Below, one piece after another: positions 51,047-60,035 of a DNA stretch of 64,000 bases. This DNA comes from Nocardioides jiangxiensis. GTDB lineage: Bacteria > Actinomycetota > Actinomycetes > Propionibacteriales > Nocardioidaceae. A program made the position numbers and the translations under genes. Where the stretch lies: NCBI RefSeq assembly GCF_030580915.1, contig NZ_JAUQTA010000001.1:930001-994000 (forward strand), in the 5' to 3' direction. Below the pieces are notes generated by a model. It made no database searches. It saw only the letters and a program-made list of their open reading frames with translations, and was not told the DNA's origin. The number at the start of each line of letters is the position of its first letter. Position 1 is the first letter of the stretch.

Positions 51047-52663
51047 ATGAGCGCTCCGACCGCACCCCGGACCGACCCGTGGTGGCTCCACGGTGTCGTC
51101 TACCAGGTCTACGTCCGCTCCTTCGCCGACTCCGACGGCGACGGCGTCGGCGACCTCCCGGGCATCACCTCGCGCCTCCCCTACCTGCGCGACCTCGGTG
51201 TCGACGCCCTGTGGGTCACGCCCTTCTACGCCTCCCCGCAGGCCGACCACGGCTACGACGTCAGCGACTACTACGCCGTCGACCCGCTCTTCGGGCAGCT
51301 CGCGGACGCCGACGACCTGCTGGCCCGCGCGCACGAGCTCGGGCTCCGGGTGATCGTGGACCTGGTGCCCAACCACACCTCGAGCCAGCACCCGTGGTTC
51401 CAGGCGGCCCTGGCCGCCGGACCGGGCTCCTCCGAGCGCGAGCGCTACCTCTTCCGCGCAGGGCGCGTCGGACCCGACGGCGTGGAGCAGCCGCCCAACA
51501 ACTGGATGTCCCGCTTCGAGGGACCGGCGTGGACCCGCGTCCCCGCCGACCCGGACCTGCCCGGCGAGTGGTACCTCCACCTCTTCGACACCTCGCAGCC
51601 CGACCTCAACTGGCACCACCCCGACGTGCCCGCCGAGTTCGAGCGGATCCTGCGCTTCTGGCTCGACCGCGGTGTCGACGGCATCCGCATCGATGTCGCG
51701 CACGGGCTCTTCAAGGCCGCCGGCCTTCCCGACCAGCGCCTGGCACCCGGGGAGTCGGCGGACCCCGGCGAGTCGCTGATCACGCAGCGTCCCTCGCACA
51801 CCCCGATGTGGAACCAGCCGGAGGTGCACGAGGTCTACCGCCGGTGGCACCGGCTCCTCGCGTCGTACGACGGCGACCGCATGGCGATCGCCGAGGCGTG
51901 GGTCCGCGACCCGCAGGACCTCGCCGACTTCGTGCGCCGTGACGAGCTGCAGCAGGCGTTCAACTTCCACTGGCTGGCGGCGCCGTGGTCGGCCGAGGCG
52001 TTCCGCGGGGTGATCGAGCAGACGCTGGCCGTGGTGCCCGCACCGACCTGGGTGCTCGGCAACCACGACGTGGTCCGCCCGGTCACGCGGTACGGGGGCG
52101 GCCCGCTCGGGCTGGCCCGCTGGCGGGCCGCGCTGCTGACGATGCTGGCGCTGCCGGGGTCGGCGTACATCCACCAGGGCGAGGAGCTCGGCCTCCCGCA
52201 GGTCGACGTGCCCCGCCACCTCATGCAGGACCCGCGGGCCAACGTGCCGGGCCGCGGCGGCCGCGACGGCTGCCGCGTGCCGATGCCGTGGTCGGGCACC
52301 AAGCCGCCCTTCGGCTTCGGCCCGGGCGAGGGGCAGCCATGGCTCCCCCAGCCCGAGGAGTGGGCCGACCTCGCAGTCGAGGCCCAGACCGGCGACGAGA
52401 CCTCGACCCTGGAGTGGGTGCGCCGCGTGCTCGCCACACGGCGCGGACTGCAGGACCGCCTCCGTGACGCCGACCTGCAGATCGAGGGAACGCCGTCCGA
52501 GCTGGTGCTGCGCCGCGGCCCGCTCACCTGCCACCTCAACACCGGCGGATCCCCCGTCGCCCCGGACCGGATCGACGAGCTGCTGGCCGGCGGCGAGGTG
52601 CTGCTCTGCAGTGGCGACGAGCCCGGTGGCGCGGACACCGCCACCTGGATCCTGCGGCTCTGA
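51047..52663 (+). CDS. glycoside hydrolase family 13 alpha-glucosidase-like enzyme
   Basis: 538 residues, cytosolic. GH13 regions are all present: DLVPNHTS (region I), DGIRIDVAH with nucleophile D216 (region II), IAEAW with acid/base E283 (region III), and LGNHDVVRP with D341 (region IV). GVVYQVYVRSFADSDGDGVGDL at the N-terminus fits oligosaccharide hydrolases or transferases of the alpha-glucosidase / trehalulose-type subfamilies. The bond specificity is not decided. CACAGT is 6 bases before ATG 51047. Confidence 0.93.
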   Translation: MSAPTAPRTDPWWLHGVVYQVYVRSFADSDGDGVGDLPGITSRLPYLRDLGVDALWVTPFYASPQADHGYDVSDYYAVDPLFGQLADADDLLARAHELGLRVIVDLVPNHTSSQHPWFQAALAAGPGSSERERYLFRAGRVGPDGVEQPPNNWMSRFEGPAWTRVPADPDLPGEWYLHLFDTSQPDLNWHHPDVPAEFERILRFWLDRGVDGIRIDVAHGLFKAAGLPDQRLAPGESADPGESLITQRPSHTPMWNQPEVHEVYRRWHRLLASYDGDRMAIAEAWVRDPQDLADFVRRDELQQAFNFHWLAAPWSAEAFRGVIEQTLAVVPAPTWVLGNHDVVRPVTRYGGGPLGLARWRAALLTMLALPGSAYIHQGEELGLPQVDVPRHLMQDPRANVPGRGGRDGCRVPMPWSGTKPPFGFGPGEGQPWLPQPEEWADLAVEAQTGDETSTLEWVRRVLATRRGLQDRLRDADLQIEGTPSELVLRRGPLTCHLNTGGSPVAPDRIDELLAGGEVLLCSGDEPGGADTATWILRL

Positions 52664-52681
52664 GCCGGCCCGGGATGCGCA

Positions 52682-52734
52682 CGACCCGCAGGCCATCAGA
52701 GCCGGCCAGGACGAGGGCCGGGGCCTGCGGGTCG
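52682..52734 (+). terminator. long hairpin after the GH13 gene
   Basis: Outer stem CGACCCGCAGGCC / GGCCTGCGGGTCG (13 bp) and inner CCGGCC / GGCCGG, 19 bases after the stop. The following 126 bases to the next hairpin show no gene. Confidence 0.75.
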
Positions 52735-52860
52735 CGGTGACCGCGGTGGATTCGCCAGCGACAGATGCCACGGCAGCGACGCCACCCTGTGTGCGCTAGC
52801 GCGCAGCCACCTCACGCGTCCTTGCAGAAATCATCGGTCGGACCACCTCCTCTCTCGTGT

Positions 52861-52898
52861 CCTTCGACGGTACGCCGGGGTCGGCGTACCGTCGAAGG
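52861..52898. terminator. rho-independent terminator before the exporter operon end
   Basis: Perfect 17-bp stem (CCTTCGACGGTACGCCG and complement), loop GGGT, followed on the plus strand by GTTTTCC. It lies 13 bases past the minus-strand ABC gene stop and can stop transcription both ways. Confidence 0.9.
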
Positions 52899-52911
52899 GT
52901 TTTCCGGAGCG

Positions 52912-54942
52912 TCAGGCGGCGTCGACGGCCGACTCGAACTGCGAGCGGTAGAGGGCGGCGTAGGCACCATCGGCCTCGAGCAGCTGCGCGTGCGAGCCCT
53001 GCTCGACGATCCGGCCGTCCTCCATGACCAGGATCAGGTCGGCGTCGCGGATCGTCGAGAGCCGGTGTGCGATGACGAAGCTGGTCCGGTCGGAGCGGAG
53101 CGCCGCCATCGCCTGCTGCAGCAGCAGCTCGGTGCGCGTGTCGACCGAGGAGGTCGCCTCGTCGAGGATCAGCAGGGCGGGGTCGCTCAGGAACGCCCGG
53201 GCGATGGTGATCAGCTGGCGCTCGCCCGCCGACACCGAGCCGCCGTCACCGGAGATCACGGTGTCGTAGCCGTCGGGCAGCGAGTGCACGAAGCGGTCGA
53301 CGAACGTCGCCCGGGCGGCCTCGAGGATCTCCTCCTCCGTGGCCTCGGGGCGGCCGTAGGCGATGTTGTCGCGGATCGTGCCCTCGAAGAGCCAGGTGTC
53401 CTGGAGGACCATCCCGATCCGGTCCCGGAGCTCGCGGCGCTGCATCCCGGCGATGTCCACACCGTCGAGGGTGATCCGCCCGCCGTCGAGCTCGTAGAAG
53501 CGCAGGATCAGGTTGACCAGCGTGGTCTTGCCCGCGCCCGTGGGACCGACGATCGCGACCGTCTGGCCCGGCTGCACGTCGAGCGACAGGTCCGTGATCA
53601 GCTCACGGTCCGGCTCGTACGAGAAGGCGACGTCCTCGAACCGGACCGCGCCCCGGGTGACGCCCCGGTCCGTCGAGGCCTCCGGCTCCTCGGACTCCTC
53701 CTCGGCGTCGAGCAGCTCGAAGACACGCTCGGCCGAGGCCACGCCGGACTGGAGCAGGTTGGCCATCGAGGCGACCTGGGTCAGCGGCTGGGTGAACTGG
53801 CGGGAGTACTGGATGAACGCCTGCACGTCACCGAGGCTCATCGAGCCCGACGCCACCTTCAGGCCACCGACGACGGCCACGATGACGTAGTTGAGGTTTC
53901 CGACGAACATCATCAGCGGCATGATCAAGCCGCTCACGAACTGCGCGCCGAACGAGGCCTTGAAGAGCGCCTCGTTCTGCTCGGCGAAGCGCTCCTCGGC
54001 CTCCGGCAGGCGGCCGTAGACCCGGACCAGCGCGTGCCCCGAGAAGGTCTCCTCGATCTGGGCGTTGAGCGCACCCGTGCGCCGCCACTGCTCCACGAAG
54101 AGGCCCTGCGAGCGACCCATCACCTGCTTGCTGATGATCATGGTCAGCGGCACGGCAGCGAGCGAGATGACCGCCAGCAGCGGCGAGATCCAGAACATCA
54201 TCCCGAGCACCCCCACGACGGTGAGGAGGGAGGTGAGCAGCTGCGCCAGCGTCTGCTGGAGCGACTGCGACAGGTTGTCGATGTCGTTGGTGACCCGGCT
54301 GAGCAGCTCGCCGCGGGGCTGCCGGTCGAAGTAGCCCAGGGGCAGTCGGTGCAGCTTCTGCTCGACCTCCTCGCGCAGGCCCGACACCGTCCGCTGCACG
54401 ACGTCGGTGACGAACCAGCCCTGCAGCCAGCCCGCGAACGCCGAGGCCAGGTACACGCCGAGCACGATCAGCAGCGTGGTGCCGACCGCGCCGAAGTCGA
54501 CGCCGACGCCCGGGACCACGTCGAGCTTGTCCAGCATCGAGGCGAGCGAGTCGTTGCCGGTCGCGCGGGCGTGCTCGACGGCCTGGGCCTTGGTCGCGTG
54601 CTCGTCACCGAGCATCCGGCCGAAGAGGCCGTTGAAGATCAGGTCCGTCGCGTGGCCCAGGATCTTGGGCGCCACCACGGAGAAGGCGACCGAGAGGACG
54701 CCGAGGAGCACGACCCCGGCGATGCGCACGCGGTCGGGCGCCATCCGGCGCAGCAGCCGCTTGAGCGACGGCTTGAAGTCGTTGGCCTTCTGCCCGACCT
54801 GGCCCCCGCCGAACGGGCCACCGCGGCCGGGGCCGCCGCCCATGACGACGCGCTCGGTCTGCTTCATCCGGCCGGGCTGCGCGGGCTTGCCGCCGGGCGC
54901 GGCACCAGCGGCACCCGGCTTGTTCTCTGCAGTGGTGCTCAT
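52912..54942 (-). CDS. ABC exporter, second half-transporter (canonical ATPase site)
   Basis: 676 residues. About 70 extra N-terminal residues (Gly/Pro/Gln-rich) precede six membrane helices (type IV exporter) and an ATPase domain with Walker A GPTGAGKT, Walker B LLILDEATSS with catalytic Glu, and a deviant signature VSAGE in place of LSGGQ. Together with the upstream half-transporter (one-base overlap, TGATG) it should form a heterodimer exporting lipids, peptides or drugs. The gene pair is under a TetR regulator. Confidence 0.93.
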   Translation of the reverse strand: MSTTAENKPGAAGAAPGGKPAQPGRMKQTERVVMGGGPGRGGPFGGGQVGQKANDFKPSLKRLLRRMAPDRVRIAGVVLLGVLSVAFSVVAPKILGHATDLIFNGLFGRMLGDEHATKAQAVEHARATGNDSLASMLDKLDVVPGVGVDFGAVGTTLLIVLGVYLASAFAGWLQGWFVTDVVQRTVSGLREEVEQKLHRLPLGYFDRQPRGELLSRVTNDIDNLSQSLQQTLAQLLTSLLTVVGVLGMMFWISPLLAVISLAAVPLTMIISKQVMGRSQGLFVEQWRRTGALNAQIEETFSGHALVRVYGRLPEAEERFAEQNEALFKASFGAQFVSGLIMPLMMFVGNLNYVIVAVVGGLKVASGSMSLGDVQAFIQYSRQFTQPLTQVASMANLLQSGVASAERVFELLDAEEESEEPEASTDRGVTRGAVRFEDVAFSYEPDRELITDLSLDVQPGQTVAIVGPTGAGKTTLVNLILRFYELDGGRITLDGVDIAGMQRRELRDRIGMVLQDTWLFEGTIRDNIAYGRPEATEEEILEAARATFVDRFVHSLPDGYDTVISGDGGSVSAGERQLITIARAFLSDPALLILDEATSSVDTRTELLLQQAMAALRSDRTSFVIAHRLSTIRDADLILVMEDGRIVEQGSHAQLLEADGAYAALYRSQFESAVDAA

Positions 54943-56675
54943 CAGGCCACCTCCTCCTCGGTCAGCTGGGACCGGACGATCTCCTGGTACGTGGGGCACT
55001 CCTCGAGCAGGGAGTGGTGGGTGCCGATGCCGACGATGCGGCCGTCGTCGAGCACCACGATCTGGTCGGCGTCGAGGATCGAGCTGACGCGCTGCGCGAC
55101 GAGCAGGACCGTCGACTCCGCGGTCACCTCGGGCAGGGCACGGCGCAGCCGGGCGTCGGTCGCCACGTCGAGCGCCGAGAACGAGTCGTCGAAGACGAGG
55201 ATCTTCGGCTTCCGCACCAGGGCCCGCGCGATCGCGAGGCGCTGGCGCTGGCCGCCGGAGAAGTTGCTGCCGCCCTGCGCCACCGGGGCGTCGAGGCCCT
55301 CGGGCAGGGCCCGGACGAAGTCCTCGCCCTGGGCGACACGCAGCGCCGCCCACATCTCCTCATCCGTCGCATCGGGCTTGCCGACCACCAGGTTGCTGCG
55401 GACCGTGCCACTGAAGAGGAACGACTTCTGCGGGACGATGCCGATCAGCGACCACAGCACGTCGGGGTCGAGGTCGCGGACGTCGACGCCGTCGACGCGG
55501 ACCGCACCGGCGGTGGCGTCGTACAGGCGCGGGACGAGGTCGACGAGCGTCGACTTGCCGGCACCCGTCGAGCCGACGAACGCCGTGGTCTGGCCCGGCA
55601 GGGCCGTGAACGAGATGTCGCTGAGCACCGGGTCACCGGCACCCGGGTAGGCGAAGCCCACGCCGTCGAAGGTGACCACCCCGCGCGGCTCCGCCAGCGC
55701 CACCGGGACGGCGGGCGGACGGACCGAAGCGTCGGTGTCGAGGACCTCCGCGATCCGCTCGGCGCAGACGGCGGCACGCGGCACCTGGACCAGCATGAAG
55801 GTGGCCATCATGACGCTCATCAGGATCTGCATGAGGTAGCTCATGAACGCCGTCAGCGAGCCGATCTCCATCTCGCCGCTGTCGATGCGGTGGCCGCCGA
55901 ACCAGTACACGCCGACGATCGAGACGTTCATGATCAGCATGACGGTGGGGAACATCGTGCCCATCCAGCGCCCGGTGCTGCGGGCGACGACGGTGAGGTC
56001 CTGGTTGGCGGCAGCGAAGCGCGCCTTCTCCTCCGGCTCCCGCACGAAGGCGCGTACGACGCGGATGCCGGTGACCTGCTCGCGCAGGATCCGGTTCACG
56101 GTGTCGATGCGGACCTGCATGACCTTGAAGCCCGGCACCATGCGGCTGATGATGAAGCCGACCGTGACCAGCAGCGCGGGCACCGTGATCGCGAGCAGCC
56201 AGGCGAGGCCGAGCTCCTCGCGCATCGCCATGATGATGCCGCCGGCCATCATGATCGGGGCACTGACCAGCATCGTCAGGCCCATCAGCACGAGCATCTG
56301 CACCTGCTGCACGTCGTTGGTGCCGCGCGTGATCAGCGACGGGGCACCGAACTGCGCGATCTCCCGGCTGGAGAAGGAGCCGACGCGGTGGAAGACCTGC
56401 CGGCGGACGTCGCGGCCGAAGCCCATCGACGTGCGGGCGGAGAACCACACGGCGATGACCGAGCAGAGGATCTGGCCGAGACTGACGGCGAGCATCACGC
56501 CGCCCATGCGCCAGATGTAGCCGACGTCGCCCCGGGCCACGCCCTGGTCGATGATCTTGGCGTTGATGTGGGGCAGGAAGAGCATCGCGAGGGTGCTCAG
56601 GAACTGCAGCGCGACCACGAGGGCGAGCCACGTCCGGTAGGGGCGCAGCTGGGTGCGCAGGAGCTGGATCAGCAA
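54942..56675 (-). CDS. ABC exporter, first half-transporter (degenerate ATPase site)
   Basis: 577 residues. Six membrane helices, then an ATPase domain with Walker A GSTGAGKS, signature FSGGQRQR and Walker B KILVFDDSFSALD, where Asp replaces the catalytic Glu. This asymmetry (one degenerate site per heterodimer) is as in TM287/288-like exporters. The start is TTG 56675: GGAG lies 7 bases before it, within the end of the TetR gene, and no ATG or GTG stands closer to the first helix. It begins one base after the TetR stop codon. Confidence 0.92.
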   Translation of the reverse strand: MLIQLLRTQLRPYRTWLALVVALQFLSTLAMLFLPHINAKIIDQGVARGDVGYIWRMGGVMLAVSLGQILCSVIAVWFSARTSMGFGRDVRRQVFHRVGSFSSREIAQFGAPSLITRGTNDVQQVQMLVLMGLTMLVSAPIMMAGGIIMAMREELGLAWLLAITVPALLVTVGFIISRMVPGFKVMQVRIDTVNRILREQVTGIRVVRAFVREPEEKARFAAANQDLTVVARSTGRWMGTMFPTVMLIMNVSIVGVYWFGGHRIDSGEMEIGSLTAFMSYLMQILMSVMMATFMLVQVPRAAVCAERIAEVLDTDASVRPPAVPVALAEPRGVVTFDGVGFAYPGAGDPVLSDISFTALPGQTTAFVGSTGAGKSTLVDLVPRLYDATAGAVRVDGVDVRDLDPDVLWSLIGIVPQKSFLFSGTVRSNLVVGKPDATDEEMWAALRVAQGEDFVRALPEGLDAPVAQGGSNFSGGQRQRLAIARALVRKPKILVFDDSFSALDVATDARLRRALPEVTAESTVLLVAQRVSSILDADQIVVLDDGRIVGIGTHHSLLEECPTYQEIVRSQLTEEEVA

Positions 56676-56676
56676 C

Positions 56677-57282
56677 TCACTTCTCCGTCTGGGTGGGGGT
56701 CGTCTGGGCGGGGACCGGGGCGAGGGTGCCGTGCAGGACGACATCGACGATCTGGTCGGGTGAGAGCAGCCGGCCCTCGGTGATGTGGGGGTGGCTGCCC
56801 GAGAAGGTCAGGAGGCGCAGGGTGTGCGCGACCTGGGGGACGTCGACACGGAAGGCATCGGCGTCGGGCGCGAGGAGCGCCTCGATGGCGGCGAGGCCGC
56901 GGGCCCGGAGCTCCTCGGTGTGACGGCGGGCGCGGGGCGGCTGGAGCATCCCCATGCGCGACATCAGCGTGAACATGCTGGTGAACCGCTCGGAGAGCAG
57001 CGTCACCGCCGCGACCATGCGCTCCCGCAGCGGCAGCGACAGGTCGATCGCCTCGGTGCGCTCGATCAGGTCGGTCGGGTCGAACGCCTTCTCCAGGGCG
57101 CAGAGGAAGAGCTCGTCCTTGGTCTCGAACGCGCGGAAGATCGTGCCCTCGGCGATGCCGGCAGCCTCGGCGATCTGCTTGGTGGTGGTGGCACGGCCGT
57201 GCTCGCGGAGCAGGGGCAGCGTCACGTCGATGAGCTGGGCCCGCCGGTCGTCGGCGGTCATGCGGGCGGCACGTCTGGACAT
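56677..57282 (-). CDS. TetR family repressor of the adjacent exporter
   Basis: 201 residues. Helix-turn-helix TTTKQIAEAAGIAEGTIFRAFETKDELF (about 32-59), then a ligand-binding helical domain. It is the first gene of an operon with both exporter halves, and a GTGAGTGAG-CA-CTCACTCAC palindrome overlaps its promoter (TAGACT 7 bases before ATG 57282), so it probably represses itself and the exporter until an effector binds. Confidence 0.92.
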   Translation of the reverse strand: MSRRAARMTADDRRAQLIDVTLPLLREHGRATTTKQIAEAAGIAEGTIFRAFETKDELFLCALEKAFDPTDLIERTEAIDLSLPLRERMVAAVTLLSERFTSMFTLMSRMGMLQPPRARRHTEELRARGLAAIEALLAPDADAFRVDVPQVAHTLRLLTFSGSHPHITEGRLLSPDQIVDVVLHGTLAPVPAQTTPTQTEK

Positions 57283-57296
57283 GCCGACGAGTCTAA

Positions 57297-57316
57297 GTGA
57301 GTGAGCACTCACTCAC
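57297..57316. promoter_or_regulatory. palindromic operator of the TetR-exporter operon
   Basis: GTGAGTGAG, centre CA, CTCACTCAC: perfect 9-bp arms, lying just upstream of the -10 TAGACT on the minus strand, where bound TetR would block RNA polymerase. The sequence is of the TGAGTGAnnnTCACTCA kind known for TetR regulators of exporters. Confidence 0.75.
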
Positions 57317-57338
57317 AAGTGGGTTCCGTTACGACCAA

Positions 57339-57386
57339 CGTCGTATTTCCCGGCCTCCGCCTCGTCGCATTTCCCGGCCTCCGCCT
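57339..57386. repeat. 24-bp tandem repeat at the pdxH 3' end
   Basis: Two head-to-tail copies, 57339-57362 and 57363-57386, of a unit starting CGTCGYATTTCCCGG and ending CCTCCGCCT, differing by one base (T or C). The second copy runs up to the pdxH stop codon. Confidence 0.85.
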
Positions 57387-58030
57387 CAGGGGGCGAGGCG
57401 GTGGACCGACCACGTGCCGGCGTCCGTCAGCTCGTAGCGGAACCGGTCGTGCAGGCGGTTGACCCCGCCCTGCCAGAACTCGATCGCGTGCGGACGGACG
57501 GCGTACCCGCCCCAGCCCTCGGGCACCGGCACCTCGTCCGGGTACGCCGCGTCGGCCTCGGCGAACCTCCGGGCCAGCTCCTCCTGCGTGACCGGCTGCG
57601 ACTGGGGCGAGGCGAGCGCCCCGAGCTGCGCCCCGCGCGGACGCTGGTGGAAGTAGGCCTCGACCGCGGCCCGCGAGAGCGGCGTCGCGACCCCCTCGAC
57701 CCGCACCTGGCGCTGCAGGCCATGCCAGGGGAAGAGCAGCGCGCACCGCGGGTTGGCCGCCAGCTCCTCCCCCTTGCGGGAGCGCTGGTTGGTGAAGAAG
57801 TGGAAGCCCTGCTGGTCCAGGCCCTTGAGGAGCACGATGCGGCTCGATGGCTGCCCGTCCGGCGAGACCGTCGCGACGACCATGGCGTTGGGCTCGGTCA
57901 GCACGCGCGCCTCGGCGAACCAGTCCCGGAAGAGGTCCATCGGGTCCGCAGGAAGGTCTGACTCGGCCACCGCACGGACGGGACGGTCCACGCCGTACTC
58001 GGACCGGAGGGAGGGCAGCTGTGCGTCCAT
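57386..58030 (-). CDS. pdxH: pyridoxamine 5'-phosphate oxidase
   Basis: 214 residues. FMN-dependent oxidation of pyridoxamine- or pyridoxine-phosphate to PLP. N-terminal LRSEYGVDR, then PNAMVVATVSPDGQPSSRIVLLKG (about 48-71), FFTNQRSRKGEELAANP, and the C-terminal RLHDRFRYE with the conserved Arg. The length is typical. ATG 58030 has GGAG 2 bases upstream, too close; a leaderless start is possible (GATGAT 6 bases before). It is divergent from the citrate synthase gene; 163 bases between the starts hold no other gene. Confidence 0.95.
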   Translation of the reverse strand: MDAQLPSLRSEYGVDRPVRAVAESDLPADPMDLFRDWFAEARVLTEPNAMVVATVSPDGQPSSRIVLLKGLDQQGFHFFTNQRSRKGEELAANPRCALLFPWHGLQRQVRVEGVATPLSRAAVEAYFHQRPRGAQLGALASPQSQPVTQEELARRFAEADAAYPDEVPVPEGWGGYAVRPHAIEFWQGGVNRLHDRFRYELTDAGTWSVHRLAP

Positions 58031-58193
58031 GGCTCCATCATCGCGCGCAGGCGCCAACCAACCGACGAGCAGCCGAGGGCCCGCAGGGTGGGCAGTTGTC
58101 CCGGCCGGACGGCATGGTGCTTGAATGCGGAAGGCCGCCTTTCCGATCAAGGCGCGGCCACACAGTCCAGACCGCGTTGAGCAAGGAGCACCC

Positions 58194-59318
58194 ATGACTG
58201 CCGCGGAGAACACCGGCCCCGTCGTCCACGAGGGCCTCGAGGGCGTCGTCGCCTTCGCGACCGAGATCGCCGAGCCCGACAAGGAGGGCTCCGCGCTGCG
58301 CTACCGCGGCGTGGACATCGAGGAGATCGCCGGCCGCATCCCGTTCGAGAAGGTCTGGGGCCTCCTCGTCGACGGCACCTTCGACCCGGGCCTGCAGCCC
58401 GCCGAGGCGTACTCGCTCCCGGTCCACACCGGCGACGTGCGCGTCGACCTGCAGTCCGCCATCGCGCAGCTCGCGCCGGCGTTCGGCATCACCTACACCT
58501 ACGACTCGACGCCGGAGAAGGTCCGCGAGGACCTCGGCCGCGCCGCCGTCATGGTGCTCGCCTGGGCCGGCCAGTCGGCCCGCGGCCTCGGCCTCCCGGT
58601 CGTGCCGCAGCGCATCGTCGACGAGGGCCAGACCCTCGCGGAGAAGTTCCTCCTCCGCTGGCGCGGCGAGGCCGACCCGCGGCACGCCAAGGCGATCGAC
58701 GCCTACTGGAGCTCGGCCGCCGAGCACGGCATGAACGCCTCGACGTTCACCGCCCGCGTCATCACCTCCACCGGCGCCGACGTCGCGGCCGCCCTCTCGG
58801 GTGCCATCGGCGCGATGTCCGGCCCGCTCCACGGCGGTGCCCCCTCGCGCGTCCTCGGCATGATCGAGGAGGTCGAGCAGCAGGACGACGCACGCACGTA
58901 CGTCAAGAACCTCCTCGACTCCGGCGAGCGCCTCATGGGCTTCGGCCACCGCGTCTACCGCGCCGAGGACCCGCGTGCCCGCGTCCTGCGCCGCACGGCG
59001 AAGGAGCTCGGCGCCGAGCGCTACGAGGTCGCCGAGGCCCTCGAGCAGGCCGCCCTCGCCGAGCTGCGCGAGCGTCGTCCCGACCGGGTGCTCGAGACCA
59101 ACGTCGAGTTCTGGGCGGCCATCGTCCTCGACTTCGCGCAGGTCCCGGCGAACATGTTCACCTCGATGTTCACCTGCGCCCGCACCGGTGGCTGGTCGGC
59201 GCACATCCTCGAGCAGAAGAAGACCGGTCGCCTGATCCGGCCGTCGGCCGTCTACACGGGTCCGGCCTCGCGCCCGGCCTCCGAGGTCGCCGGCCACCAG
59301 GCCGCGTGGGCCAAGTAG
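58194..59318 (+). CDS. citA: citrate synthase 2
   Basis: 374 residues, the short citrate/methylcitrate synthase type. GLEGVVAFATEIAEPDKEGSALRYRG at the N-terminus, catalytic His in LHGGAPSRVL and in GFGHRVYRAEDPRA, and Asp in NVEFWAAIVLDF are present. It condenses acetyl-CoA with oxaloacetate. AAGGAG lies 6 bases before ATG 58194. serC lies 1.3 kb downstream; the two genes are also near each other in mycobacteria. Confidence 0.93.
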   Translation: MTAAENTGPVVHEGLEGVVAFATEIAEPDKEGSALRYRGVDIEEIAGRIPFEKVWGLLVDGTFDPGLQPAEAYSLPVHTGDVRVDLQSAIAQLAPAFGITYTYDSTPEKVREDLGRAAVMVLAWAGQSARGLGLPVVPQRIVDEGQTLAEKFLLRWRGEADPRHAKAIDAYWSSAAEHGMNASTFTARVITSTGADVAAALSGAIGAMSGPLHGGAPSRVLGMIEEVEQQDDARTYVKNLLDSGERLMGFGHRVYRAEDPRARVLRRTAKELGAERYEVAEALEQAALAELRERRPDRVLETNVEFWAAIVLDFAQVPANMFTSMFTCARTGGWSAHILEQKKTGRLIRPSAVYTGPASRPASEVAGHQAAWAK

Positions 59319-59335
59319 GCCAGCAGCACCTCACG

Positions 59336-59365
59336 GGGCCGGTTCCGCTTCGGCGGGACCGGCCC
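59336..59365. terminator. UUCG-capped terminator between citA and dedA
   Basis: 13-bp stem GGGCCGGTTCCGC / GCGGGACCGGCCC (one T-G pair) closed by the very stable C(TTCG)G tetraloop, between convergent genes. Confidence 0.88.
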
Positions 59366-59375
59366 TGCGTGCACC

Positions 59376-60035
59376 TCAGGGCACGTCGCCCCTGAGCTCC
59401 TCCGCCGCGTCGGCGGCGCGCTCCTCGGCCCGCTCACGCGCCTTGCTGCGCAGGTGCCAGGCGATCGCACCCAGCACGACGACCACCCCGAAGCCGATCG
59501 CCACCCAGTGACCGGCCCGCTTCTCGATCTGGTGGTACGACGCGCCCGCGACGTGGCCGAGCATCACGAAGGTGACACCCCAGGCGATGCCGCCGACGCC
59601 GTTCCAGATGACGAAGGTCCGGTAGCGCATGTGGGAGGCGCCCGCGAGCGCCGGCATCAGGGCCCGCAGCAGGGCCGTCCACCGGCCGATGAAGACCGCC
59701 AGTCCCCCGCGTCGCCGGATCAGCCGCTGGGCACCCTCGATCCGGTGCCGGTGCCGGTCCAGGAAGGGCCGGGCCAGCACCTTCGGGCCGAGGAAGTGCT
59801 TGCCGACCTCGTAGCCGACCGTGTCGCCGAGGACTGCCGCGACGACCACCACGACGATCGCGACGGGGAGCGAGACGTGGTCGAGTGCGGAGGCCACACC
59901 GGCGATGACCGCGGCCGTCTCCCCCGGGATCGCGAACCCGAGGAAGAACGCGTCCTCGGCGAAGACCAGCAGCCCCACGACCAGCAGGACCCAGGTCGGG
60001 TCCAGGTGCAGGAGCCAGTCGGCGACCCCGCTCAC
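59376..60035 (-). CDS. DedA family membrane protein
   Basis: 219 residues. VTT/SNARE-associated domain with several membrane helices: GFAIPGETAAVIAGVASAL and, near the middle, FIGRWTALLRALMPALAGASHMRYRTFVIWN, the conserved Arg-rich amphipathic block of DedA. These proteins flip polyprenyl- or phospholipids across the membrane. The last 30 residues are an acidic/Arg-rich tail. The GTG start overlaps the end of the GNAT gene by four bases (GTGA). Confidence 0.9.
   Translation of the reverse strand: MSGVADWLLHLDPTWVLLVVGLLVFAEDAFFLGFAIPGETAAVIAGVASALDHVSLPVAIVVVVVAAVLGDTVGYEVGKHFLGPKVLARPFLDRHRHRIEGAQRLIRRRGGLAVFIGRWTALLRALMPALAGASHMRYRTFVIWNGVGGIAWGVTFVMLGHVAGASYHQIEKRAGHWVAIGFGVVVVLGAIAWHLRSKARERAEERAADAAEELRGDVP

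Noticed and set aside
52735..52860. Possible short ORF or small RNA between two hairpins
   Set aside because: No promoter, no RBS and no conserved motif; the gap is best read as intergenic space between two terminators.
52765..55650. Plus-strand open frame of about 960 codons opposite the ABC exporter
   Set aside because: His/Arg/Asp-rich antisense translation of two clear ABC transporter genes; no start signals.
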